DNA of 64,000 nucleotides from Castor canadensis (lineage: Eukaryota; Chordata; Mammalia; Rodentia; Castoridae): positions 76,573,501 through 76,637,500 of the forward strand of contig NC_133386.1 in the NCBI RefSeq assembly GCF_047511655.1. The letters run 5' to 3'. The notes beneath the pieces were generated by a model. That model searched no databases. It was given only the letters and a program-made list of their open reading frames with translations, and was not told the DNA's origin. Position numbers and translations under genes: made by a program. Shown one piece after another: positions 1 to 13,205 of this stretch; positions within the stretch are counted from its first letter, which is position 1, and every line of letters starts with the position of its first letter.

Positions 1-2524
1 TTTTGGCTGAACAGAGGACTGAATGTAAAAAAGAGGACTTGGGACAAAATATGAGGACTGAATGTAAAAAGAGGACTTGTCTGATTTCTCATCCTATTGA
101 AGGGTCTCTAGGCCTCCCTTGTGTGTCTCTGTCTACCATTTTTTTCTCCAATTCTCACACCACATGAATCATGTCCAATATATCCACAGCCCACAGCCCT
201 TCTGTGATTGTTCCTGGTGTCCAACCACTGTCAAACCACAGCCTCTCTGTCTCTAGTTGATCTATTTTGGTTAAAGGAAAACACAATTCCCACAGAGGGG
301 TGTATCTACTTTGACTTCCCCTACAGGTCCTGTGTTGTATTCCATGCTTAAAGAAGACTTTTGGACAAAGTAGACAGCTGAAGAACAGCTCCAATGTCCT
401 TCAGAAAGACCCACCAGTCCTGGGGGTCTGCATGGAAGAATGATGCAGCCATGAGGGACTGTCTCTTTTATAGAGCACCTCCCTGTCCTTGCCCTAAGCC
501 AACAGTATTTGCCAGGCAAATATAATCTGGTGCCGAGCTGCAGCCAGCCTGCCTCCCACTGCCTGAGTCAAGGCCTGTTGGCAGCTATAAGAGTGAGGTG
601 TCGCTGACTGATGCATAATTATGGCGGACAGAAAAATGTAGACATGTTAGCAAAGTCAATATTATGGAGACCCCTGTCTTCCCAAATATTGTAAGTAAAA
701 GATATTTCTAGGGTATAGCCAATTACATTCACTATTTTTACGACCAGTCACAAATGTATTTTTTATTAGCTGGTGTGTTCAATGTTTTGAATGCATAGCC
801 CTTATTTCAATCTCATTTTAGTTTGTGGTAAGCGCAGAAGGATTTTTGATGACTTGAAATAGTGAAGCTGCTCTCTTTTACTGAATTGCAGAGCTGTTGC
901 CCTGAGAGTTTATTCCATAGCCTTCTGCAACTCTTGCCTGTAAATTAGTCTGTGAAGTGGTGTTTATTGCTGAACCAAGAGGTTAAGACAGCCTAATTAC
1001 ATGTTTGTGTGGGAGAAAACACCATGCTCCAACGTGAGCAATTATCCTGTCTTCCCCCCACCCCTTTCATAGTTTAATCTAGCGCCAGTTAAGAAGAATG
1101 AGGAGATGGCCTGTCTTCACCACAGACTTAGCTACCATGCATTTTCAGTGTTAATTAGAAATTTTGTTCACTAGAAGAGTGACTTCTTGACATAACTCAA
1201 CTTCCAGCCAAGTGGAGGGCATCTGGTAAGGCAACTTGAAGTGTCTTTGTGGATTAAATTTCTAATTCCACCCATGGGGCAGCATGTGGGTGGGACTCTT
1301 GCCATAGGCTCAACTTCATTGCATGGTGCCATTTTCCCTTTTATACATTTAAAGCAGTGACTGCTGGCAGTATATGGCAGGACAGAGACTGTTAGAATAC
1401 TGAAGCCGTGTATGGAGAGTTTGGTTTTTTTTTTTAAATGAAAACCCTGCTATTCCTAAAGACTTTTTCTTATGTTATGAAGGATGTAGCCAATAAAAAC
1501 CAGAACAAGATCAACAGGTCAATGTCTTTAAAGTTGGTCATAAAATGTATCACAACAAGGAATCTGTAGGGTGGGAATTGCACGCAGAAATACCTCTGTC
1601 TTTGTTCTTGGACACTTCTCTGTCACAAGGGTAGCATACTTCTGTTTCTCTTCAAAAGCTTTTGGCTCATATTTTCATATACAGGCATATGCTGAAGTCT
1701 CACAATGTATAGGTTCAATTTCCTCTTAGGAAAATAAAAGATGCCCTTCATGTCTTCTTGCACTCAACTAGAAATGCTCATTGTCATTGAAACGAGCTGA
1801 GGGAGAACCAGTTCTCTATGAAACAGCATCTCAAGCATGGTCTAAGCTGCTCTGATATGATGGGTTGCCTCCAGGGAAACAGACTTCTCATTATTAACAA
1901 ATTTCCAACCTATCATTCAGTTTTCCCATCTTTATCCTACTTCTGTGAGTTTTGTTTTTAGGATGACATAGTATCTCTTTTTCTTTCTGCTCCCATCCTA
2001 CACCTAGCTCTCAAGTTTCTTTGCTTCTTAGACCAGGCTTAAATAAGACCTCCTTTCTTCATTGGATGAAGCTGCTGGGTTCTTCATTAACTTAATTTCT
2101 CTCTTTTTTGGAGTGGGGGTGGGGCAGGATTCAGACACAATGGTCAAAGTTCAGACATGAAAAGGTAGAAGCAGTATAGAGAGGAGGTTGAAAGCTGTCC
2201 CGCTCCATTTATTTAAAGGATCTTCCTATCACACTGTAGGGCAGTCAAGCATTTTTAAGCAATACTTTGAGTGGGTCTATTCCATTTTTCTCTCCTGCAT
2301 TTGTCCATAAAAGAAAGGTGATTGGGATGGATGGAAGCTGGAAGAGTTATTTATAATTTCTTTGGTTTTTTCTTTTTTTTAGATTTCTTATGAAAAATGC
2401 CCCAAACACCATATCCTTAGACCGATAAAATCACACCATGAACCCTTAATCTCGCTCATTCTGTCCTGTGATATGCCAGTGACACTTTACAGCTAAAAAG
2501 TATTGATCTTTTATTGCATTGCAA
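1..2524. other. Unassigned non-coding sequence
   Basis: I see no exon, RNA gene or recognisable repeat here apart from a short tandem duplication at 14-78. Short ORFs on both strands lack any domain. The stretch around 820-1010 is of mixed composition and free of recognised repeats, so it could include conserved non-coding DNA, but nothing in a single sequence proves that. Confidence 0.5.
14..78. repeat. Two-copy tandem repeat, 39-bp period
   Basis: The motif gaggactgaatgtaaaa followed by gaggacttg occurs at 14 and again at 53, giving two nearly identical units 39 bp apart. The array may continue to the left beyond the window edge. Confidence 0.75.
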
Positions 2525-2610
2525 GATCATTTATTCAACAGTCATTTATTGACACCTACTATATGCCAGGCTTTATTCTTAAAAATGACATGTGGCAAGC
2601 TATTGGATTG
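2525..2610 (-). mobile_element. L2 3'-end fragment
   Basis: The plus strand reads like the reverse complement of an L2 LINE 3' end: 'ttattcaacagtcatttattgacacc' type sequence, then 'ctactatatgccaggc'. It is short and diverged, as expected for an ancient L2. Confidence 0.55.
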
Positions 2611-4864
2611 TTGGGCTTTGTCCTGCTCTGCTAGAGTGCATATTTGTTTGTTTGGTTTTTTTTTAACATGTACATCTCTGTTCAGTTGTCATTGAATCAA
2701 ATAGTTTTAATTTCATGAAGCAGCACTGCATCTTCATCCTAAACTTACTGGAGTGAGAAAATGGGGGGTTGGCTTCCACTTTCCTAGGAGACTGTTGAGG
2801 TTATTAGGAATGCGATAAATGGTGACCCAGGGGGTGCTGGAGAGAGAAACGATGTTGTGACACCAGTCTCCCGAAGGAGCTCTGGGACACTACCTTTGAC
2901 AAATATCCTCCTTTAACTATCTTTTTATTTCAGGAAGCCACATGAAAATGACTGGAGAAACTTCTTTCATTGGCAGTCTGTATTTTCTAATGAATAAACT
3001 GGAAAGGTGCCCTTTTCAATTTAAGAACTTAAAATTTCGTCTGGCTACAGAAGGCACAGATTAAGCCTCTGCACTACGTTTCTCTGATGGCCAGAGAGTT
3101 TAAAATTCTAAGTAGAAGGTTGCCGAGATTGGTGACAGATCAGGCCTAGATTTTAGGGTTGTGGAGTTTCACTTCAGCACTCTCAGGTAACCTGATGGTT
3201 CAAGGCACCATTCATCCTATTCACCATGTCCCAGCCTTTGTGTTAGCAAGGCTAAAGTGTACCCAATAGTTAGTAATACTTGGAAAGTTTTCATGAGGAT
3301 TATCAGAGCATTTTTCTCCAAGTTAATTTGAAAGCCTAGAAATAAATCTTGAAATAAAATTTCATAGTTTGTTGCATTAAATTCTTCTGGACTTACACAG
3401 CTTTATTTCTGCCTTAAATTTCAGCTTTGTCAGATTCCTTGGTGTTGTTAAAAGCCAACACATTCTGTCGTATATAAACATGTACAGTTACTAGACTTGC
3501 ATTTGAGTTGAGGAGAGAGTGAGTGAGTGTACTTCTGGAAATGTTGCTAGATAAAGAAGATTGCCATTTAAGACCTCAGGAATTCCAGGAACTCAGCCCT
3601 GAAGAAGTCTACTTCCCCTCACAATGACCTGGTGGACAGGAGAGAAGACATAAGGTTTGGCTTTGGATGGAGGTTAAGAGAACGTGAGAGAAGCTGCTAT
3701 AAGGCATGGCAGTAGGAACATGGGCAATGAGTCTCAGGTAAATACATTCTTCCCTATACTAGCCATGTGGTCTGGGGGTAGATATTTTTAGCCTTTGTGT
3801 GTGTGTTTATATACACACAGATACGATATATATTAATATGCATGCACTGTGATATTGTATTGCATAATATTTCTTACTGTAGCCCGTAGTCAAAAAAGAA
3901 TAAAAGTCACTGGCCAGGCATCTGCTGCATCCTTGGGTGTTGCTGTATCAACACCTCTTGCTCCTCTGGGCTGTGCTAACAGCTTGGGTAATCTCTACTC
4001 TCAAGAGTAACTAAGTTGGCAAGGCCTTCTTGCCTTATCCAAACCTTAATTATTCTTCTCTGCCAAAGCCCAAATGAAAGTGTGGCTTATACAAGATGTA
4101 TGGAGAAAGTGCTGATCTGGGCCAGAGAGCAACACATGAGCTCATCAACAAGTCATGTGGTCATGTCTGACAGCATTCCACATTAAAGTTGGGAGTGACA
4201 TTCCTGTCAGTGACATGAGGCAAATGTGAGGTATACTGAAGTATAGTGGGAGGCAACTGCAGGTACAGGAGCTACATACATGTGTGTTTGGCATATGTTA
4301 GATGTGTTGCTGATAAATTCTTATAGGAAATAGGCTAAAAAACATTCCAGGACTTCGAGTAACTGGATTTTATATTCGCAGGTGCAGTCTGTGAACTCAG
4401 AATGAATTCTCTTCAGAATGCAGACAGGACCTTCTTGGAAACAAAATGCAACTCCTTACTGTGGAGTAAATCCAAAGACAGAAACAGCAAGATAGCTGAG
4501 CCCTTAATGACAGACTTTCAACATCAAACTCAACTTTGGACTCAAAATTTTAGGGCAAATTTTATCAATGACACCTATGCCTTAGCATCAAATGGTGAGC
4601 AAAATTTTCCAATAATAACATCTCCTTTAGAGTATGAAAAGTAGGCCCTAGTTTCATAAGAATTTATAAAGCCTCAAGAAAATGTTTGTTATTCTATCTG
4701 TCAAAAGTATAACAATGGCTTTCATCTATCCTTCCTCACACTTGTAATCTCTTCTCTATCTATTAACAAGTTATTTTATTGGGTTCTTGGACATGCCTTG
4801 CATCTGAGTCAGGTCTGCAGGAAACAAGGTTACACAATCAGGCCTTGGGGATTATATTGCATGG
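2611..4864. other. Unassigned non-coding sequence
   Basis: No gene or clear repeat was recognised. A small TG/TA-rich patch lies near 3797-3835. The 80-codon ORF at 4402-4644 (plus) has no family resemblance and no supporting signals; I treat it as chance. Confidence 0.45.
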
Positions 4865-5000
4865 GTTATATCACTTATTAATCATGTATCCCTGGCAAGT
4901 TACTTAGCTTCTCTAAACTTCAGCTTCTTCACTTATGCAATAAGGATAGTAATGGTACTACCTCATTGGGTTTTGTGAATATTAAATGAAACATCATAGG
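4865..5000 (+). mobile_element. MIR SINE
   Basis: The sequence follows the MIR core: 'tggcaagttacttagcttctct', a 'cttcagcttcttcact' segment, then 'ggatagtaatggtactacctcat' and 'gaatattaaatgaa'. These match the usual order of the MIR consensus in the plus orientation. Confidence 0.75.
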
Positions 5001-6776
5001 AAGAGCTTGTTAGAATATAGCTGTTGTTTGTATTTTCCTCTTATGCTAAGTTTGGATAATGGGAGAATAAAATTATCCATAAGAATAATTTTTGTAGCAT
5101 TTAAAAAACTATTCTTAGTTCAGTGAGAACCCATCAGAGAAGACTGAGAACATAAATATCCTTTGCTGTTGTCTTCCTTTCCTTGATTTTAAGAGCTAGG
5201 AAAATGACAACTTTTGAACTCAAAGAGGCCCATGATCCTGTGATTTCTTCTGAGAAATGAGAGGTAAGGATTATTATTACATGAGGACACAGTTTAATTC
5301 TTCCTTCATTGAAGGAAAACAAGTTAAAGCATGATAAAGCAAAATTTTATATAATTAAGTAAAGATTTCTTCCCATTTCTTCTTCATATGGAAATCATAT
5401 GATATCCAGGGAATTGGGGTATAATTATTTCTCTTGTTATCTGGCCTTGAAGAGCTTAGGGACAAACAGGAAACCCAGCCTCCATGCCAACTTCAGACAT
5501 ATTTTGTACCTGCATATTTTCTCCTATAAATTCTGCTATCAGTGTGGCCAAATAGCTACCAATTAGTGAAATCCACCTTGCACTTTCAAACTAAAAACTA
5601 CATTTTGCAGTCTATGCTTCAGAAAAAAGTTTTGTTAGCAGGGAAAACAAATTAGGAAATTTTTTTCAACATAGATGATTATTTTAAAATCTGCAAGTAA
5701 AGATTCCTGTCTTGTTAGGTTTATTTTAATAATAAATAAAATATATTAGTCCTGTTTTGAATAGACTTTGTCTCCTAAGTCACCCTTGTGTTTCATATAC
5801 AGAAATCCACATATATATATATATATAAATTTTCAGAGATACAGAGTTTCTTGGGGATAGCCTCATGTACAATGTACATATTATACATGAAGGGATATGA
5901 GAATAGTTTGTGTGGGTGGATTGATTGTTGCTTGAAGAACTTGCCCACAGTGGGTAGATCAATGGGTCAATCATTGTCATCTAGGCATGGACTGTGCAGT
6001 ACCCTCGCTGTGTTTCCCCCAGATGTGAAATCTTAGTAGTCTGTGAAGGGAGTAGAACTAGAAGCAGCCCCAATAAATATTCAAATGACAAGCAAGAAAA
6101 AATAGGGCCCAAGCCATGTGCTAAAATTGTAACAAAGTCAAAGATTCATGTGACAAAACCATAATGCCACTGTGGGATGATGGCATTTTAAGAGCAGTTA
6201 AAAATAATAGTAGTCTAGGACAGTATGGGTATCATATGCTGAACGTTGTTTATTCACTAGTGCTCTGTTAAGTCCCTGAAAAGGCCATACCAGACCTTGT
6301 GGAAAACACCCATGATAAAACAGTAAACAATACCTGAAGTTCTACAGACAGAGGTGTCTGGAAGAGAAATGAGCCCCACTGCACTGTGCTCTGGCTGCCC
6401 AAAAACCACATAGTCAAGTCAGTACTGGATGCAAGATTTTAGCCAGAGTGTTGTTGATAAGAAAGTTCAAGGTGACGTACATGGTTGAAGATAGCGTGCA
6501 TTGATGAGGAACAGCTCTGTAGTTGAAGCAGAGGAGCATGGAACTTGAATGAGGTAAGTGGAGGAAGGAGGGCAAGAGCAGCACCACAGGGTAGAAAAAA
6601 AGTGAGGAAGACTGGGCTCTTTAATGATTGGAATGATGTGTTTCCAGCACATGCTAAAACATGATGCACTGAAAGTTCTGTAACTGTAAAGATTCAAACT
6701 GAGGTCAAAAGTCCATTTCTTAGAGAAGTTTATATAAAGTCAGAATTAAATAGTATGTATATATATATGAATGTAT
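5001..6776. other. Unassigned sequence, AT-rich
   Basis: No gene or confident repeat. A short (AT)n run sits at about 5811-5827. Two overlapping ORFs of about 80 codons on opposite strands near 5780-6036 run through this low-complexity patch and are not credible genes. Confidence 0.45.
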
Positions 6777-7090
6777 AGAGGTTGAGCAACCCCAATGTGA
6801 AAATCTAAAATTTGAAATGCTCCCAAATATGAAACTTTTTGAGTGCTACTATTTCACAGTGGAAAATTCCATACCTGACCTAATGTAATGCACTGCAGTC
6901 AAAACACAGGCACACTAAAATACTGTGTAAAATTACCTCCAGGATATTTGTATAGGTATATAGGAAACATAAATGAACTTTATGCTTAGGCTTGAATCTT
7001 ATCACCAAGGGATCTTGTTATATATATGCGAATATTCCAAAATCTGAAATCCAATGTACTTCTGGTTTTGGATAAGAAATACTCAACCTG
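6777..7090. mobile_element. Tigger-type DNA transposon remnant (copy 1)
   Basis: A non-autonomous Tc1/mariner-Tigger element of about 314 bp. The left end reads 'gaggttgagcaacccc' and the right end 'gaaatactcaacctg', which are imperfect terminal inverted repeats next to TA. Internal phrases such as 'ggaaaattccatacctgacc' and 'caaaatctgaaatccaatg' recur in a second copy at 51734-52043. The subfamily is not assigned. No transposase is encoded. Confidence 0.75.
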
Positions 7091-9639
7091 TATTCCTTCT
7101 ATACTCCTCCATGACTTTCAAAGTATTTACCAACATAATCTTACTTTATGAAGATCTTTTTTTAATTCTGCAAATTCATGATTGATTCTAAGTTTTCTGG
7201 GGACTGTGATGTTGATTTTCTCTCTCCCTCCACTCTTGCAGAGCCTTGCTCTTGTCTTTCTACTCCACTAGAGTAGAAAGCATGAGGATCAGGTGTCTCT
7301 GTTCAGAGAGGAGCTTAGCATGGAGTCAGGCCGAGGGGGAATTCTTTCCTGATGATTTCAGTATAATCAAAGGGGCCATTAGGATGGCAATTATGCTTCT
7401 AGGTCATTTGCTCTTCTTTGTCTTTGTTCCACAATTCAATCCTGTAACTGCTTAGAGTGAAACTTCCTCATGATTTTGTACAAAAAATATTAAGAAAAAA
7501 ATGCATGTTTTTCTCTCAGAGAAACCCCCACATCTGGCACTTTGTGTGATGAGCACTCTATGATCATCGTAAAGCTCAACAGAGAATGTGTGGGGGCCAC
7601 AGACATGAGAGAGTTAAAAAAAAAGTCATTGATGTATTATTATGCATACCTCACTATTGACAGCGGCAAATGTCTGTACTAGGCATTAGCTGGTTGCTTT
7701 CAAACCCATTCTCCATCCTTTCTGCTTTGTTCCCTATTGTGAAAAGCCTAATGGTCCCAGCTCCGTCTGGACAGCCTCCATTCCCTTTCTCTGGTCCCTC
7801 CAGCCTTTGGTGTGGCTGTGACTTCTTGCTGTGGTACTGTCCAGGTTCTGTCACCATATGCTGTTAGGCTTTTCAGCTCTCCCAGTGCCTTTGTAACTAT
7901 GTACTGGCATAAAATCTTCCTACAAACTATCTGAAATGGACTCTATTTTCCTCACTCAACCCTGTCCAGTGCAATGTTTAATCAAGCTTTGTCACAGCAA
8001 ATATCAGTACTTAGTGCCAAGAGAGCAAACTTTAACTTACAAGTTAGATTATTTTCATGGAAGTATGTTCTATGGAAATGTCAGATTGGGGTCTGTGGAG
8101 GAAGGGGCTCTTGATCTTTCTCATATCCATGGCTGATGATGGTCTTTGTCTGTGATGGAATCTAGGTGTACTAGGTAAGAAAAACCATCTAAAGTGGATC
8201 AAATCAAATAGGACTTTGTTTTCTTACATAACAAGTATGCTGGTCAGCAATTGTTGATCCTTATTTAGCTGCTTCACAGTGTCAGGATTTTAGGTTGGTT
8301 TCTCTGTTGGCTTGCTTTGTTTCCCTCACAGTTGCAGGATCCATGCTATAGCTACTTCTTTCTTCATATCGAAAGCAGGAAGCAGGAAAGAAGGCCCAAC
8401 AGGGAAGGTGGTGGTGATGCTGGCTGCATCTGTTACTTTTATGAGGAAGGTAAAAAACATCATATGTCCCCTTGGCCAAAACTGGACCACAAGGTTACCT
8501 GTAGCTACAAAGGGAAGCTGAGAAGTGGGGAACAGGTGTGTAATGATGGATGTGAGGACAGAGAAGTAGTTCCTCCTTTCCTTTTATTCACTTCCAAGAT
8601 TTTACTCTCTCTTTGTGCTCTATGTATAACTCTAATTTGATTTTTCAATTGCCAACATTTATTTAGTCTTATTTTTTTTCCTAGGCAAATGTCAACATTA
8701 AAGGAATATCTTTAGATGCCTTACTGACACCTTAGCTGTTTAGCTAACATCATTTACCTTGCCCTCTGCAGGAGGCAACTGGTCCCTGAGAAAGACCACT
8801 TTGTTATGATGATAAGAGCTCCTGGAGCCATGGTAGAGGGCTTTGAATGACTCCCTCCAGAATAACCAAATATCCACGTGAAAAGAAGTTCATGCTTAGG
8901 CAGGTATCCTGAGGAAGCCTCTCTCTGTTTGTAATGGAAGTCAATCATTTGGATAGGATCATAAATTTTAAAATTTAGGCTCTTTAATCAGGGAAAGACT
9001 TGCTGCCTACCTAATGCAAGATGTTTATGAAAAGTAACCAAGAATTAAACTAAAGCAACCAATAATTAAAATAAGAGTTAAAAATTGATTTCCATGTTCT
9101 GCCTCACAGCCCTTTTAACTCTTCTATGAGCAGCTGTGAACCAAGTGCAATAATGATTGCCAGATGCCATTTCTTGGTAATGTGGTTTGTCTGCTCCTGG
9201 GGGAGGGGAACTGTGTGCATTATAAAATGTATTTCTTGCCCAAAGTTACAGTTAAGGGGAAATGTTGAAAAAAATCAAATTGCCTAACACAAACAATAGA
9301 GGAAAAAAATCAATCCCCCTACATTTTGTATCCAATCTAAGCAATTAGAAATATTTGTGGTTAAAATATCAGATATAGAGTTTTGGTTTCCAACCAATAC
9401 AACAAGTACACTAGTACCATTATGGGTTCCTTGCCATAGAACTCTGAGAAGAGTGCAGGGTGTAAGGACATAAAATTCTAGGATCCTTGTGTTCGTTTTA
9501 TACCAAGAAACCATTTCTGAGCTCTGTCTTATATTAATTGCCTCTTATGAGCCATAGGAACAAAGATAAAACTTTGGGGTGAAAGAGATTTTAGGAGCCA
9601 GTAAATCCTCATTTTTGTCCAACGATCTTTTTTATGGCA
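7091..9639. other. Mostly unassigned; possible ancient repeat at 8095-8560
   Basis: No host gene recognised. The part around 8095-8560, with phrases like 'ttggccaaaactggaccacaagg' and 'agctgagaagtgggg', resembles an ancient mammalian interspersed repeat, but I cannot name the family. The 107-codon ORF at 8317-8640 lies over it and shows no protein domain. Confidence 0.35.
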
Positions 9640-10250
9640 TTCCTACTTCTACTCTCATCCCCTACAATCCATTCTCCACACCTCACCCAGGATGCTCTTT
9701 TAAAAATTTACATTTGATTCTGTCATTTCACCACTTAAAACTCCTCAGTGGCTTCCCTTGAATAAAATGGAGGCATTTCTCTGTGACCTAAAATGCCCTT
9801 CTTGAACCAATCCCAACATTACACCTCCCTACTCTGTCTAATACTTTTTCCCTCCTGCTCAGTCACACTGGTTTGTTTCTCTTCCTGAAACATTCCTACT
9901 TCATCCCACCCTAAGCTTTGCTTCTGTCGTATTCTCTGCCTGAGATGCTCACCCATCACATCCTATCTTCTTTTGGTGAGTTTCTTCTTATTAGCCAGGA
10001 GTCAGCTCCTTGGTGCCTTCTCAGGTATGGAGGCTATTTCCAACTGTGACTGTTCTATTCAGGGAACCCTGGCTCACTGCATCCCATCATAGTATCCTCT
10101 TTCATTATAGTCCTGCCTTTTCTCATCACCTGAAATGATATTTTTCATTATTTATTTGCTAGTTTATAGTTTGCCCCCCTTCTAGAATGGATACTTAATA
10201 AAAACATGAACCTCATCTCTCTGCCTCACTAAGGCATATTCCTGACACCC
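9640..10250 (+). mobile_element. L2 LINE, 3' part
   Basis: Ancient L2 in plus orientation. Recognisable order: 'gatgctcttttaaaaatttacatttgattctgtcatttcaccacttaaaactcctcagtgg' region (9691-9752), a 'cctaaaatgcccttcttgaacc' segment, 'cctgagatgctcacccatcac', then the 3' part with 'agtttatagtttgcccccc' and 'ctagaatggatacttaataaaa'. It is diverged and carries no coding capacity. Confidence 0.75.
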
Positions 10251-12287
10251 AGAGCAAAAGCTAGTATATCCCAGGGTGTGGTAATATCTCCATGTAAGGA
10301 GGGAGTTGGTGTACCTGTGAGAAACTTTGGAATCATGTGGCTTATCCCAGAAATGCCAAAGAAGAGCAAAAGAGTGAAGCTCTAGCAGGGTCTCTGCAGT
10401 CGGCACTGCAGTTGACACCACAGATATTCCTTCTTAAATGATAATTCAACCCAACTGTTTTCTGACAGTAGTGTTTGGGGATGGGGTCAAATATTCTGCT
10501 AATGCTCTATTTGATTAGGAGTAATAATGAATCATTTGGTGTTTTTCAATGGTGCTTGCCTCAACCTTTTGGGATGGACATAATTGGCTGTGCCTGAATC
10601 TCTCAAACCCTAATAGGACATTTAATATCTTTAGCTACTGCCCAGTAAAGGCATAATTCTTAGCAATTTAAAATTTCTATTTATTTAATTCACAGAATAT
10701 TATAACTCCATTTTTAATTTAAATAAGAAAACCAAACAGAGGAACAGAGAAGTTAACTAGTTGATAAGTTATAGAGGTCTGAGTCCATCCCAATGGGTGT
10801 AAAACACCCAATGTTAATAAAAGAAGTGGATCAGATTCAAGAGGGGGCCTGTAATGACAGGGAAGGTGGAACATGGAGCAAATATTCCCTGACCAGGGGC
10901 ACACACTACTTACCTCCAGCCATAAGACCATGCAGGAAAGTGGACTCAGTGTTGCTGAAAGAACGGAATGTAGACAATCTGCAAAATTTCTCAGTTTCAG
11001 AAGGTTGACTAGATTTCATTCTGGAACCTGAATTAAATAATGATTTCTGCTATAGAAGAACTGTGTTTTGAATGTAAGTTTTTTGTCTGTCAAAAGTTTA
11101 GGCTCATGTCAAAATGTAAATTCTATAGATTTCAGGTCATTAATTGGATGGGTATTGCAAGATTTTCTCCATTTTCTTTTGTTTCCAAGAATGTTTTCTT
11201 AAGTCACAAACATCTGTTTTTGACCATTCAGCTAATTGGGCCCCATTGAGTGTTCTAATGAGGGTAGAGTGAACAAGTGAGTGGATTTAGTGCCCATGGA
11301 AATGTATGTTTCTAATTGTGTATCCAGTGAAGGTGGAAAGGTTAAAGTAATGAGGCACTCTGGAGAGTCCTAGCCAAGAGAGAGAGGGCTTTGTTGTTTC
11401 ACATTTCATCTTTGTTATTGTCACTGAGATGTGCTCCTATTTCTACCATGGCATTGATTGCCAAGAGGCTCTGCTATTACATTCCATTATCATGCCATTT
11501 CTGAAGGAGGCGAATCTGTTCCTACAACGCAATGACAGTGTGCAGGAAACCATAATCACTCCTCTCTGTTGCACTCCCCAACATCTTGTATACAGCTGTG
11601 AATGGTTGCATTAGTGCCAATTAATCTGAGGTAGATTTACTGAAGGGGCGGTGGGGGGCAGGGAACTGTGCAGTACAAAAGGATAGACTCTAAGTTTTCC
11701 AAGTGCTGTTTCTGGAGAAGGAACAATAACTGAAAGGAGCAGTCAGATGGAGAGGCTGAGGGTTTTATGTTTTAGTGGGGACTGGCACCCCCATACTGCT
11801 CCATTCATCCTGGATTCTTTAGAAAGCATGGAGCTGAGTGTCTAATCCAAGGGATTAGAGCTCAAACAGCATGGATGTTTGAAGACATTGTTAAAACCTG
11901 CGTTAGTTGAGTCACACTCAGTTTAGTGACCACTGATGGTGAGGATGAGTGGTCATTTTAGAAATGAGGTTTTCTTTTGCAGTGAGTGTAAAATGTTTGA
12001 GCTGTGGGGACACAGGGTGAATGGGTGTGGTATGGGGAAGCTTTTGTTTTCAATGTTGATGAATGTCTTGCACTTTAAAAATCAAAATAAATTGAATTAT
12101 GACTTCTGCTTCAGAATTCAAAGTTCTGTTTGTTAAATAAGAAATTTTCATTATGTCTGCTTTCTCCTAATGCCCCTTGATTATGGTTTACCAATAAGTG
12201 TCTCCTTAAATCAACACATTGAAAATTCAGTGTCCCATTTAGATAGTTTGGGATTAAAATGAAAAATAAATCCTGGTGTTTGTTCTT
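10251..12287. other. Unassigned non-coding sequence
   Basis: No exon, RNA gene or confidently named repeat. ORFs of 60-79 codons occur on both strands without domains or conserved start context. Confidence 0.45.
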
Positions 12288-12607
12288 CAGTATACATACG
12301 GATTGGTTCCAGGACTCCTGAGGTTCCAAAATGTAAGGGTGCTCAAATCCCTATATACAATGCTGCAGTATTTGTATATAACCTACACATGTCCTTCCTC
12401 ATTACTTTAAATCATCTCTAGATTACTTATGTCACCTAATACAACATAAATGCTATGAAAATAGTTCTTATACTATATTGTGCAGAGAATAATGACAAGA
12501 ACAATCTGTATATGTTCACTACATGCACGTTTTGCTTTTAAAGCATTTTCCATACACAGTTGGCTGAATCCACAGGAGTGAAACTGATGGATATGGAGGG
12601 CTGACTG
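12288..12607 (+). mobile_element. MER2 (Tigger-derived DNA transposon)
   Basis: About 320 bp matching the MER2 layout: left end 'cagtatacatacggattggttcc', then 'ggtgctcaaatccctatata', 'tttgtatataacctacacatgtcc', 'aaatcatctctagattactta', 'gagaataatgacaagaac', and right end 'ggatatggagggctgactg', the inverted counterpart of the left end. It is non-autonomous and ancient; the orientation follows the usual consensus. Confidence 0.85.
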
Positions 12608-12959
12608 GATTATCAAATGCAAGGAAAATGAGATGAATCTCCAAACCCTTGCCTAGTCTGCTACCCTCTCATCTTCATTTAATACCATGATCTTCTTTTA
12701 TTTTCTTGACCCTACTAGTTTTGTTTCTGCTCTGAGACATTGCACTTTCTCTTCCAAAGTGCTTCCCAGGTCTCTCCTTAGGTTCTTTCTTTTACCTGTT
12801 CAGTCTTAGTTTAACTTCTCTCTTGTTTTGACAGTAAAATAATGGTAAAAAGCCATTTAAGCTGGAATTCACTATTTGGTAACAACTTTACATTTTCTTT
12901 CCTCAAAATACTCATTGAGTACTACCTTGAGGCTATAAAGTATAAACTATAGGCTAGTC
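12608..12959. other. Unassigned spacer
   Basis: No recognised gene or repeat between the MER2 copy and the following MIR. Confidence 0.4.
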
Positions 12960-13205
12960 TCTAGATTCAGCCTTTGTTGCCTGGGTTTGAATCCCAACTC
13001 TGCCATTTCTTAGCTGTGTAACATTGAGCAAGTCACTTAGTTCTTTGTGGTTCATTTTCATATTCTTTAGTACTGTAATGATTTTATTTACAGGGATAAG
13101 TTATATTTTCAGGATTGTTGTAGGAATTAAATGGGATAACACATATAAAGCTTAATGTCTAAAAAATGTTTTAGCAAATATTAGCCATTATCATTATTTT
13201 TGGTA
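12960..13205 (+). mobile_element. MIR SINE
   Basis: Nearly complete MIR: 'gcctgggtttgaatcccaac', 'ctgccatttcttagctgtgtaac', 'gagcaagtcacttag', then 'ggattgttgtaggaattaaat' and a degenerate 3' tail. The tRNA-like part, core and 3' LINE-like part are in the expected order. Confidence 0.85.

Noticed and set aside
4402..4644. 80-codon plus-strand ORF as a small gene
   Set aside because: No domain, no recognisable family, no splice or promoter support; length is within chance for 64 kb of AT-rich DNA.
8317..8640. 107-codon plus-strand ORF as an exon
   Set aside because: It overlaps other ORFs in other frames and sits on what looks like an ancient interspersed repeat; the translation shows no domain.
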